A DNA stretch of 64,000 bases from Phocaeicola sartorii JCM 17136 = DSM 21941 (GTDB lineage Bacteria > Bacteroidota > Bacteroidia > Bacteroidales > Bacteroidaceae), in assembly GCF_000614185.1 (NCBI RefSeq), contig NZ_BAKM01000002.1, forward strand, positions 62,001-126,000, written 5' to 3'. Position numbers and translations under genes: made by a program. Positions 29,364-39,092 of the stretch are shown here, one piece after another. Within the stretch, counting starts at the first letter, position 1, and every line of letters begins with the position of its first letter. The notes beneath the pieces were generated by a model. That model was not told the origin of the DNA. It did not search any database and saw nothing but the letters and a program-made list of their open reading frames with translations.

Positions 29364-32204
29364 ATGAAAAGAACAACAGCTTTTTTATCACTCCTTGCTT
29401 TATCGGCAGGTTTGTGGGCGCAGCCATCCGTAAAGACAGAACGCCAATACCTGTCAGGACGTGGTTGTGATGATATGGTGCAATGGGATTTCATGTGTAC
29501 CGGTGGCAATAACTCTGGAAAATGGACGAAGATCGGAGTACCTTCTTGCTGGGAACTGCAAGGATTCGGTACTTATCAATATGGTATGAAATTCTATGGT
29601 AAGGCTTTTCCCGAAGGAGCAGCCGATGAACAAGGCTTGTATAAATACGAGTTCGAGTTGCCTGCCGAATGGAATGGTAAACAGATAGAATTGGTATTTG
29701 AAGCCTCTATGACTGATACGCAGGTAAAGATAAACGGTCGTAAAGCCGGCTCCATGCATCAGGGCGCTTTTTATCGCTTCATTTATAATGTGAGTGACCG
29801 GGTATTCTTTGGTCCGGATAAAAAGAATGTGCTCGAAGTAACCGTGAGCAAGGAAAGTGCGAATGCAGGGGTTAATTTGGCCGAGCGCCGTGGTGACTAT
29901 TGGAACTTCGGAGGTATTTTCCGTCCGGTATTTATCGTGGCGAAACCGGCTCAAAATATAGACCGTCTGGCCATAGACGCGAAGGCGGATGGGAAATTCT
30001 ATGCAGATTGTTTCTTGAATATGGCTGTAGAAGGTGCTAAAGTGCATACCGTCTTAACAGATGCCAAAGGAAAGAAAGTGGCCGAAAATACCTCGGATGT
30101 CCGTACGGGCAGCGACCGTGCTTCGGTGAATATCGCTGTGAAATCTCCGGAATTATGGACGGCTGAAACTCCGGCCATGTATCAGGCTACCTTTACACTG
30201 CTTGATAAAGCAGGAAAAACACTACATGTTGAAAATCAGAAGTTTGGTTTCCGTACCATTGAAACACGTGAAAGTGACGGATTGTATATCAACGGTCGGC
30301 GTGTGATGATTAAAGGGGTGAACCGTCATAGTTTCCGTCCTGAAAGCGGACGTACACTGAGCAAGGCAAAGAACATTGAAGATGTATTGCTGATCAAGAG
30401 CATGAACATGAATGCCGTCCGCCTGAGTCATTATCCTGCCGATCCCGAATTTTTTGAAGCTTGTGACTCGCTGGGGCTTTATGTAATGGATGAGTTAAGC
30501 GGCTGGCATGGCAAGCACGAAACCATCAACGGGCAGAAGCTGGTAAAAGAAATGATTACCCGTGATGTGAACCATCCATGTATCATCTGGTGGAGCAACG
30601 GCAACGAAAAAGGTTGGAATACCGAACTGGATGGTGAATTTCACAAATACGACCCTCAGAAGCGCCCGGTGCTTCATCCGCAAGGCAACTTCAGTGGCTA
30701 TGAAACCATGCACTATCGTTCTTACGGAGAAAGCCAGAACTATATGCGTCTGCCCGAAATATTTATGCCGACCGAGTTCCTGCATGGATTGTACGACGGA
30801 GGACACGGAGCCGGACTGTATGATTATTGGGAAATGATGCGCAAACATCCCCGTTGTGCCGGAGGTTTCCTTTGGGTACTGGCCGATGAGGGCGTGAAGC
30901 GTGTGGATATGAATGGATTCATTGACAACTGCGGCAATTATGGAGCCGATGGTATTGTAGGTCCGCACCACGAAAAAGAGGGCAGTTACTTTACCATCAA
31001 GCAGGTGTGGTGTCCTATTCAAATCATGACCGATAGCCTTGACAGCCAGTTTGACGGCAAACTGAAAATAGAGAACCGTTACGATTTCCTGAATGCGAAT
31101 ACATGCCGTTTCACTTATAAATATGTACAATTGCCTTCTGTAACCGATAAGGGGGGAATGAAAGTGATGAAACAGGGTGAAGTGAACTGTCCCGATATTC
31201 CTGCTCATGGTGCGGGTACACTGACCATTCCTGCGGCTGTCAAGGGAGCCAATGCTTTGATGCTGACAGTAACGGATAAGCAGGGGAATGACCTCTTTAC
31301 GTGGAGTTATAAACTGGACGATGTTGCCGGATTGCAGCAGGCTTCTGCCGGCAATAAACCTTCTTATAAAGAAACTGCCGATGCATTGACGGTGGATGCC
31401 GGAGGACGTACATTTACTTTCTCTCAGAAAGACGGACAACTGAAAGGGGTGAAGATGGGAAGTCGTACCATCAGCCTGACGAATGGCCCCCGTTTCATTG
31501 CCGCCAAGCGTTCGGACCGTTCTATGGACCAGTTCTATAACCATGATGACAAAGAGGCTGAAAAGAAGAAAACCCAATACACTACATTTGATGATGCCGG
31601 TCGTTTTACAGGCTTTGCCGTGCGTGAAGAAGGCAATAACATAGTGGTTACCGCTACTTACAAACTGGGATGTTTTGATCAGGCTGTATGGACGATCGCT
31701 CCTGACGGTACCGCTGCTATAGACTTTACATACAACTTCAGCGGTGTGGTGGATTTGATGGGAGTCATGTTTGATTATCCGGAAGACAAAGTATTGAGCA
31801 AGCGTTGGGTAGGTGACGGTCCTTACCGTGTATGGCAGAACCGTTTGCATGGCCCGCAGTTGGGCGTATGGGAAAATGAGTATAATGATCCCATTCCTGC
31901 TGAAAGCTTTACTTATCCCGAATTTAAAGGGTACTTTGCTAATGTGCAATGGATGACTTTGAAAACACAGGAAGGAACGATAAGTATCTGTAACCGTACT
32001 CCTCAGAATTATGTAGGGGTTTACCAGCCTCGCGACGGTCGTGACGGATTGCTTTATACTTTCCCGGCTACCGGCATCAGTCTGATGAAAGTAATTCCTC
32101 CGGTACGTAATAAGGTGAATACTACTGATCTGATAGGCCCGTCATCGCAAGCGTTTTGGGCAGACGGAGAATATGGAGGTGGCATCACACTGAAATTTGA
32201 ATAA
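29364..32204 (+). CDS. GH2 family glycoside hydrolase
   Basis: A 946-aa exported protein (signal LLALSAGLWAQ). Order: jelly-roll sugar-binding domain (VPSCWELQGFGTYQYG), Ig-like domain, TIM barrel with KGVNRHSFRPESG, WWSNGNEKGW (acid/base) and FMPTEFLHGLYDGG (candidate nucleophile), then GFLWVLADEG, and C-terminal beta-rich domains. The second motif deviates from the classic SEYxH of LacZ, so this is another GH2 subgroup (galactosidase or glucuronidase-like); the substrate is not decidable here. Intact frame. It lies 47 bases after the previous GH2 with no terminator between, so one transcript. Confidence 0.85.
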   Translation: MKRTTAFLSLLALSAGLWAQPSVKTERQYLSGRGCDDMVQWDFMCTGGNNSGKWTKIGVPSCWELQGFGTYQYGMKFYGKAFPEGAADEQGLYKYEFELPAEWNGKQIELVFEASMTDTQVKINGRKAGSMHQGAFYRFIYNVSDRVFFGPDKKNVLEVTVSKESANAGVNLAERRGDYWNFGGIFRPVFIVAKPAQNIDRLAIDAKADGKFYADCFLNMAVEGAKVHTVLTDAKGKKVAENTSDVRTGSDRASVNIAVKSPELWTAETPAMYQATFTLLDKAGKTLHVENQKFGFRTIETRESDGLYINGRRVMIKGVNRHSFRPESGRTLSKAKNIEDVLLIKSMNMNAVRLSHYPADPEFFEACDSLGLYVMDELSGWHGKHETINGQKLVKEMITRDVNHPCIIWWSNGNEKGWNTELDGEFHKYDPQKRPVLHPQGNFSGYETMHYRSYGESQNYMRLPEIFMPTEFLHGLYDGGHGAGLYDYWEMMRKHPRCAGGFLWVLADEGVKRVDMNGFIDNCGNYGADGIVGPHHEKEGSYFTIKQVWCPIQIMTDSLDSQFDGKLKIENRYDFLNANTCRFTYKYVQLPSVTDKGGMKVMKQGEVNCPDIPAHGAGTLTIPAAVKGANALMLTVTDKQGNDLFTWSYKLDDVAGLQQASAGNKPSYKETADALTVDAGGRTFTFSQKDGQLKGVKMGSRTISLTNGPRFIAAKRSDRSMDQFYNHDDKEAEKKKTQYTTFDDAGRFTGFAVREEGNNIVVTATYKLGCFDQAVWTIAPDGTAAIDFTYNFSGVVDLMGVMFDYPEDKVLSKRWVGDGPYRVWQNRLHGPQLGVWENEYNDPIPAESFTYPEFKGYFANVQWMTLKTQEGTISICNRTPQNYVGVYQPRDGRDGLLYTFPATGISLMKVIPPVRNKVNTTDLIGPSSQAFWADGEYGGGITLKFE

Positions 32205-32220
32205 CAGATATAAGAATGAA

Positions 32221-32287
32221 TCAATGTGCTGATTTGCCAATTACCATGCGGAATATTGCGCAGCCAATTGGCATATTAGCACATTGA
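32221..32287. terminator. Long hairpin between convergent genes
   Basis: TCAATGTGCT (32221-32230) with GCCAATT inside pairs with AATTGGC and then AGCACATTGA (32277-32286). It sits between the GH2 gene and the convergent AAA-ATPase gene and can serve both. Confidence 0.65.
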
Positions 32288-32303
32288 TATATTAGCGAAT
32301 TAT

Positions 32304-34061
32304 TTAGTTCAGTCCGATTTCTTCGCACACCCTCATTTCCATTCCTTTATATACCACCACTACTTTGTGCAGTTGCGTGCTGCCCACGGCACTCTTTACC
32401 TTTTCAGTATCGGCATAGCGGTCAGCCTGTGCAATAGCTTCCAGGCGAAGCTCTTCTATGCGGCTGTCGGGATCTTTATATTTGGCGTATTTCAATTCTA
32501 TGATGTAACTGTGTTCCATATCTGGATAGATTTCCAGCATCGGACATAGGAAGATGTCGGCATATCCCTCCTGTGTATCCGCTTCCGAGATGGGGCGGTA
32601 GAATCGGTTCTGCGCCGTCATGGCCAAGGTGAAACCATGTACGAAAAACTCGCCTTTTTGTTTGTCACGCTGCGAGGCATACCGATGCAGGCAGTCGGCA
32701 ATATAGTCGAAATAGGATTTCCATTTCCCATCGTAAGCCAACTTTGACGCCAGTTCGTCTTTTTCGTAACTGCTAAAGCTGAGATCGGCTTCGTTATAGG
32801 TATTCAGCAGATAGGTGTACAGTTGTTCTTGTACCACCTGGTTGGGGATGGTGAGTTTGGTTTTGCCTTTATGCACACCGCTGATAGTGAGCATGCCGAA
32901 ATAATAGAGCAGGCTCACGAAGTTATCCGGTTGGGCAATGCTGACTGCCGGGAATCCATCCTTTAATTCTCCCGTAATGTATCCCTGGCTTACCAGGGTC
33001 TGTATGATAGAGGCATCATGGGCAAACTCCTTGTCCTTGCGGATAAGCATACGCAGCTTTTCGTAATCAATGCGGATATTGCTTTCTATCATATTGCGGG
33101 GTACTTTGCCATACAATATATAGTTCTTTACGAAGTAGAGTACCATGTTGGAATTATACATGGTGGTTTCTCCGTAGCATTCTTGCGCAAAGCAATAGTT
33201 ATCATACCACGGTTTCATGATTTCTATCAGTTCGTCAATGGTGTGGCGGAAGGGGCTGTTGGTGGAATAATAGGCCAGCATTTCGCGCACTTCACTTTCT
33301 GTGAATCCCATCATTTCATTGAATTCCGGTGAAAGCGAGTAGTTAGTACCGATGTTGAATCCGCTGGTCAGGTCGTCCATGGTCACGGGGCTGACTCCGG
33401 TGATGAAGCACCGCTTGATGCTGGAATAAGTTCCGGCTTTCACTTTGTTGAAAAATGCACGCAGATAGCCTTCCTTGTGTGTCTCTTCCGTGTACCGGTG
33501 CAGGCTTTCGGCATCGGAGAGGATGGCATTGGTGAAATGGTCGTATTCGTCAATAAAGAGATAAATCTTTTGGTGGGCGCGCTCACATTCATGATAAAGG
33601 TAATCGAACTGGTTGACCGCTCCGTCTTTTGTGTCCAATATTTCCTTGATACCTTGTGGCAGAAGATCAGCATAAACATCGCAGAAGTAATCGAAGCAGA
33701 TTTGGCAATGTGCATCCAGTCCCTGACGGTAATTATGCAGTCCGCCCTCTATGCCGGAGAAGTTGAGATAGAGTACCAGATAGCTGTTGCGGTCCTGTGT
33801 GGGATGCTTTCCTATGTAGAGGTCACCATACAGGTCATCGAAAATGTCGCGGGTACGCACATCATAATAATGTTGCAGCATGCTCAGAGTCAAGCTTTTG
33901 CCGAAACGGCGGGGACGGATAAAGAAGAAGAACCGGTCTGCTTGTTCTATCAAAGGGATATAAGAAGTCTTGTCCACATAATAATAATTGTCGAGACGGA
34001 TGTCCTTGAAGTTCATCATGCCGTAGGGGAGTCGCTTCCTGTCTGGTACTATATATTCCAT
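32304..34061 (-). CDS. AAA-ATPase-like / PD-(D/E)XK nuclease family protein
   Basis: A 585-aa protein. The N-terminal AAA-ATPase-like domain starts YYVDKTSYIPLIEQ and has a Walker-A-like FIRPRRFGKSLTLSML, a Walker-B-like IYLFIDEYDHF and FITGVSPVTMDDL. The C-terminal third holds a PDDEXK_9-type nuclease core (GYADIFLCP, then IIELKYAK). This family is present in many near-identical copies in Bacteroides genomes and behaves like a dispersed selfish or accessory gene; its function is unsettled. It stands alone on the minus strand inside the hydrolase cluster, bounded by a hairpin on one side and 22-bp repeats on the other. Confidence 0.85.
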   Translation of the reverse strand: MEYIVPDRKRLPYGMMNFKDIRLDNYYYVDKTSYIPLIEQADRFFFFIRPRRFGKSLTLSMLQHYYDVRTRDIFDDLYGDLYIGKHPTQDRNSYLVLYLNFSGIEGGLHNYRQGLDAHCQICFDYFCDVYADLLPQGIKEILDTKDGAVNQFDYLYHECERAHQKIYLFIDEYDHFTNAILSDAESLHRYTEETHKEGYLRAFFNKVKAGTYSSIKRCFITGVSPVTMDDLTSGFNIGTNYSLSPEFNEMMGFTESEVREMLAYYSTNSPFRHTIDELIEIMKPWYDNYCFAQECYGETTMYNSNMVLYFVKNYILYGKVPRNMIESNIRIDYEKLRMLIRKDKEFAHDASIIQTLVSQGYITGELKDGFPAVSIAQPDNFVSLLYYFGMLTISGVHKGKTKLTIPNQVVQEQLYTYLLNTYNEADLSFSSYEKDELASKLAYDGKWKSYFDYIADCLHRYASQRDKQKGEFFVHGFTLAMTAQNRFYRPISEADTQEGYADIFLCPMLEIYPDMEHSYIIELKYAKYKDPDSRIEELRLEAIAQADRYADTEKVKSAVGSTQLHKVVVVYKGMEMRVCEEIGLN

Positions 34062-34241
34062 AATTCAAGTTTTTAGGGGTTCACGTTTGAATGACGTGCA
34101 GGCAAAGATACACTCTTTCCATTACTTCCCCAAACAAACATTTCTTCTTTTTTGTTCCGCAAGGCAACCTGATGCTTCGTTGGCAAAGCAAGTTAAGTTA
34201 TTTTTGGGGAGAGGCTGTCCTGCCACATTGCACAAGCTTGC

Positions 34242-34307
34242 CTTGTTCGTGGAACAGACTAAGCTTGTTCGTGGAACAGACTAAGCTTGTTCATGGAACA
34301 GACTAAG
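34242..34307 (+). repeat. Three 22-bp palindromic tandem repeats
   Basis: The unit CTTGTTCGTGGAACAGACTA plus AG occurs at 34242-34263, 34264-34285 and, with one change, 34286-34307. Each unit holds the dyad TGTTC-GTG-GAACA. It lies in the 348-bp stretch 34062-34409 between the divergent AAA-ATPase and GH106-like genes. I see no gene in that stretch. Confidence 0.85.
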
Positions 34308-34409
34308 CTTGTGAAATTGAACTTAAACAAGAACCGAGGCGTTTTTATACTCTCTTTATGAGTACAATTTCCTAAATAATTCGTTTCTTTACGAAAAGAT
34401 TCATCGCTT

Positions 34410-37400
34410 ATGAAGATAAAACATCTGTTTGTTTCTGTGCTGTTTGCAGCCGGATTACAATTTGTTACGGCGCAAACCGCCCTGCAACAACAATTTACAA
34501 AAACTCCCGTACAGGAAGCCCGTCCCTGGACATTCTGGTACTGGATGTTTGGCGCTGTAACTCCCGAAGGTATTACCGCCGATCTGGAAGCTATGCACCG
34601 TGTAGGTTTGGGTGGAGCCTATCTGATGCCCATCAAGGGAGTGGAGCAGGGACCTCAATACGAAGGAAAAGCCCAGCAGCTTACCCCCGAATGGTGGCGT
34701 ATGGTCACTCATAGTATGAAAGAGGCCGACAGGCTGGGAATGCAACTGGGAATGCACATCTGTGACGGCTTTGCCTTGGCGGGAGGACCTTGGATTACTC
34801 CCGAAGAATCCATGCAAAAAGTGGTATGGAGTGACACCATTGTGAACGGTGGAAATATCCGGAATCTCACTTTGCCCATGCCCGAAGCACTGGATGGCTA
34901 TTATGAAGATATCGTTACCTACGCCATTCCATTGGAGCGTCAGCCTGAGGATACTTCATTGAAGCCGAAGGTAACTTTCGGCAATTTGAAACAGGCCGTT
35001 ATCAAAGATGAATCCAAGGCTGTGAACAGGGATGAGAAAGGAGTCTTCCGTTCCTCTTATCCTTGTTGGATTCAGTATGAATATGCAGCACCTGTGACTT
35101 GCAGCAATGTGGAAATTATTTTGGGAGGAAATAACTACCAGGCACATCGCCTGAAAGTATTGGCCAGTGAGGACGGACGGACGTTCAAAACAGTGAAGCA
35201 ACTGGTCCCTGCCCGGCAGGATGGCAGAATACGGATTTCCAGTCTACTCATGCCATCCCTCCTGTTACCGCCCGTTACTTCCGTTTTGAGTGGACTCCCG
35301 TGGGAAGCGAACCGGGTAGTGAGGATCTGGATGCAGCCAAATGGAAACCGAATTTGAAAATCAATGATATAGTCCTTCATACGGCTCCACGTATTCATCA
35401 GTGGGAGGGAAAAGCAGGACTGGTATGGCGTGTGGCTACTGCTACTACTTCAACGGAAATACCCGATGCGGCTTGTGTGCAACCGGATGAATTGATCAAT
35501 CTCCCTTTGTATCAGGGTAGGCTGACCGCCCGTTTACCCGAAGGTAAATGGCGTATTCTCCGCATGGGACATACGGCAACCGGACATGTGAATGCTACTG
35601 CCGGAGGTGGTAAAGGATTGGAATGCGACAAGTTCAGCACCAAGGCTGTTCAGAAACAGTTCTCGAACTGGTTTGCGGAAATGTTCAAAAAGACGGATGA
35701 AGCCGTGGCACGCCGTGTATTGAAATATATGCACGTAGACAGTTGGGAGTGTGGCAGTCAGAACTGGAGTGATAACTTCGCGGCGGAATTTAAGAAACGC
35801 CGCGGATATGATTTGATGCCTTATCTTCCTTTGCTGGCAGGTATTCCGATGGAAAGTGCCGCCCGCAGTGAACAGATATTGCGGGATGTCCGTACCACCA
35901 TCGGAGAACTGGTGACTGATGTGTTCTACACCGTATTGGCTGACTGTGCCCGTCAATATGATTGTCGTTTTTCTGCCGAGTGCGTAGCTCCTACTATGGT
36001 CAGTGACGGATTGATGCATTATCAGAAAGTGGATCTGCCTATGGGGGAATTTTGGCTGAACAGTCCTACTCATGATAAACCCAATGATATGCTGGATGCC
36101 ATCAGTGGCGCGCATATTTATGGAAAGAATATTATCCAGGCCGAAGGCTTTACTGAAATTCGTGGCGTATGGGATGAAGACCCTGCCATGCTGAAACCTT
36201 TGCTGGACCGTAACTATGCACTGGGTATCAATAAACTCTTCTTTCATGTCTATACCCATAATCCCTGGATGAACCGCCGTCCCGGTATGACCTTGGACGG
36301 CATCGGACTCTTCTTCCAGCGCGACCAGACCTGGTGGGAGGAAGGAAAATCTTTTGTAGATTACATCACCCGTTGCCAGACTTTGTTGCAATACGGTCAT
36401 CCGGTGGCTGATATCGCCGTCTTTACCGGTGAAGAAATGCCGCGACGTTCCATTTTGCCCGAACGGTTAGTTTCGATGCTTCCCGGTATCTATGGAGCCG
36501 AACGGGTGGAAAGCGAACGGATTCGGCTGGCTAATGAAGGTCAACCCACCCGTGTGCGTCCTGTCGGTGTTACCCATTCGGCAAACATGGCCGATCCCGA
36601 AGACTGGGTGAACCCGATGCGTGGCTATGCCTACGATTCTTTCAACAAAGACGCTCTGTTACGTTTGGCAAAAGCGGAGAATGGAAGAATGGTACTTCCG
36701 GGAGGAGCTTCTTATAAAGTATTGGTGCTTCCTACAGCCCGTCCTATGAATCCTGATAACCTGCCGTTGTCTCCTGAGGCACAGGCAAAAGTAGAGGAAC
36801 TCCGCGCGGCAGGTGTCATTATCCCGCAATTGCCTTATCGGGAAGATGATTTTTCTTCTTTCGGTGTGGAACGGGATGTACTTCTTCCTGCTGATGTGGC
36901 ATATACTCATCGGAGCGGGGAAGAGTATGAGATTTATTTTGTGGCTAACCAAGTGGACAGTTTGCGTACATTCAATGCTTCTTTCCGGATTGTAGGACGC
37001 ACGCCTGAATTATGGAATGCGGTAACAGGAACCATTACCCGTCCGGCACAATGGAAAGAAGCGGACGGCCGTACCGAAGTCGCTTTGTCTTTACCCGCCA
37101 ATGGCTCTGTATTTGTCGTATTCCCCAAAGAATCTTCAGAAGTTTCTCCGGAACGGACCGAAAGGGAACCTGTATCCATATCGATCAAGGAATGGACAGT
37201 AACATTCCCTTCCGTGCGCAAAACTGTCACTCGTCCGGTATTATTTGACTGGAGTAAGGAAGAGGATGAAAAAATAAGATATTATTCCGGACATGCCACT
37301 TACAGAGGGTTATTCAGATGGAAGAATGAACAGGACGGAAGAATTATTCTTCGGTTGGGTAAAGTAGCCAATGTAGCGACTGTACGTGTCAACAGTATTG

Positions 37401-37639
37401 CATGCGGTACGGCTTGGACAGCTCCCTATGAAGTGGACATTACCGATGCGCTTCGTAACGGAACCAATGTTTTGGAAGTGGAGGTGGTGAATACCTGGGC
37501 GAATGCGCTCCGTGGGGCAGATCAGGATAAAGCACCTTTTGAGGGGATATGGACGAATGCAAAATTCCGTCTGCCCGGAGATGATTTATTGCCTGCCGGA
37601 TGGATGGGGCCTTGCGAGTTTTTTAAAACTAAAGAATAA
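34410..37639 (+). CDS. GH106-like alpha-L-rhamnosidase, frame broken once
   Basis: Frames 34410-35357 and 35300-37639 join if one A is restored near 35228, giving about 1,076 aa, normal for GH106. Signal peptide LFAAGLQFVTAQ. The N-terminal catalytic part shows RPWTFWYWMFGAVTPEGITA and LGGAYLMPI, the opening of the GH106 TIM barrel, then GMHICDGFALAGG. The C-terminal part carries a GH2-like sugar-binding domain (ATVRVNSIACGTAWTAPYEV). GH106 members release L-rhamnose from plant pectins such as rhamnogalacturonan. Family assignment is good; exact linkage unknown. It heads a three-gene set with the esterase and DUF5703 genes. Confidence 0.78.
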
Positions 37640-37656
37640 TGGTAATTACACATAAC

Positions 37657-39080
37657 ATGAAAAATAAGAAACTACTACTGGGCATTGCTTGGGCATGGTT
37701 GACTTGCCTGTCGGCAAATGCGGAAGTGAAATTGCCCGCTTTCTTTTCAGACGGCATGGTGATGCAACAGCAGACTCGTGCCAATTTATGGGGAACAGCT
37801 ACTCCCAATGCACCGGTAAAGATTACAACAAGTTGGGATAAACAAACCTATAAAACTACTGCCGATGCAAAAGGCGCGTGGAAACTTGCTTTATCCACCC
37901 CCTCTGCCGGAGGCCCTTACACGATCACTTTTGATGATGGAAAGCTGACCGAAATACGTGATATCCTGATGGGGGAATTATGGTTATGCTCCGGTCAGAG
38001 TAATATGGAAATGCCCATGAAAGGTTTTAAAAACCAGCCGGTGGAGAATAGCAATACAGATGTGATGAACAGCCGTAATCCGCAACTCCGCTTGTTCACC
38101 GTAAAGCGCACTTCCTCGTTTACTCCGAAAACAGATGTGGTGGGAACCTGGCAGGAAGCTGTTCCGGCAACCGTGCGTGAGTTTAGTGCTACTGCTTATT
38201 ACTTCGGTCGGATGATACAACAGCAGTTGAATATACCTGTGGGTTTGATTGTGGCTTCTTGGGGAGGTTCTGCCTGTGAAGCCTGGATGCATCCGGATTG
38301 GTTGAAGGCATTTCCCGAAGCAAAGATTCCTCAATCGGAAGCCGATATCAAGTCAAAGAACCGTACTCCGACTGTACTCTATAACGGTATGCTTCATCCG
38401 CTCATCGGATTAGCCATGCGTGGTGTCATCTGGTATCAGGGGGAAGATAACTATAACCGGGCTTCTACTTATGCCGATATGTTCAGTACACTGATACGCG
38501 GGTGGCGCGAAGAATGGCAGCAAGGCGAGTTTCCCTTCTATTATTGTCAAATTGCGCCCTATGATTATGGAATTATTACTGAACCGGGCAAGAATGTGAT
38601 AAATTCGGCTTATCTTCGCGAACAACAAGCTATGGTAGAACACCGGGTTGGAAATAGCGGTATGGCTGTATTGCTGGATGCCGGAATGAAAACGGGGATT
38701 CATCCGGGTAAAAAGCGGGTGGCAGGAGAGCGGTTGGCACGGTTGGCGTTGGTAAAACCTACGGTATGAAAGGGGTAACAGCCGAAAGTCCCTGTTATGA
38801 AGGAATGGAGGTCAAGAATGACACGGTAATTGTCCGTTTCAATCGGGCTCCGATGTGGATAAACTGCAAAGACCGTTTTGAATCTCACAACTTTCAGGTA
38901 GCAGGTAAAGACCGCGTTTTTCATCCCGCCAAAGCATGGATAGAGAGGAGTAAGATGCTTGTAAAAAGCGAGAAAGTGCCTCATCCGGTAGCCGTTCGCT
39001 ATGGCTTTGAAAATTATGTGGAAGGAGACTTGTTTGGTGAAGATTTACCGGTCTCGTCTTTCCGCTCCGATGATTGGTAA
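37657..39080 (+). CDS. Sialate O-acetylesterase-like SGNH hydrolase, frame broken once
   Basis: Frames 37657-38769 and 38766-39080 join if one A is restored near 38757 (AAAAA read as AAAA), giving about 474 aa. Signal peptide AWAWLTCLSANA. Near residue 110 is LWLCSGQSNMEMPM, the SGNH block I serine motif of the 9-O-acetylesterase family; ASWGGSACEAW is block II-like and GVIWYQGEDN is block III-like. I expect the catalytic His in the second part. The family name comes from sialate esterases, but in plant-glycan loci such proteins deacetylate pectin and hemicellulose. ATG 37657 is preferred over 37639 because it begins the signal peptide. Confidence 0.78.
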
Positions 39081-39092
39081 AAATAAGAAAAT

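Noticed and set aside
30495..31949. 484-codon minus frame over the second GH2 gene
   Set aside because: Antisense to an intact GH2 gene with catalytic motifs; no domain recognisable in the shadow.
34242..34307. Possible CRISPR array
   Set aside because: Three contiguous 22-bp units without spacers; a simple palindromic tandem repeat.
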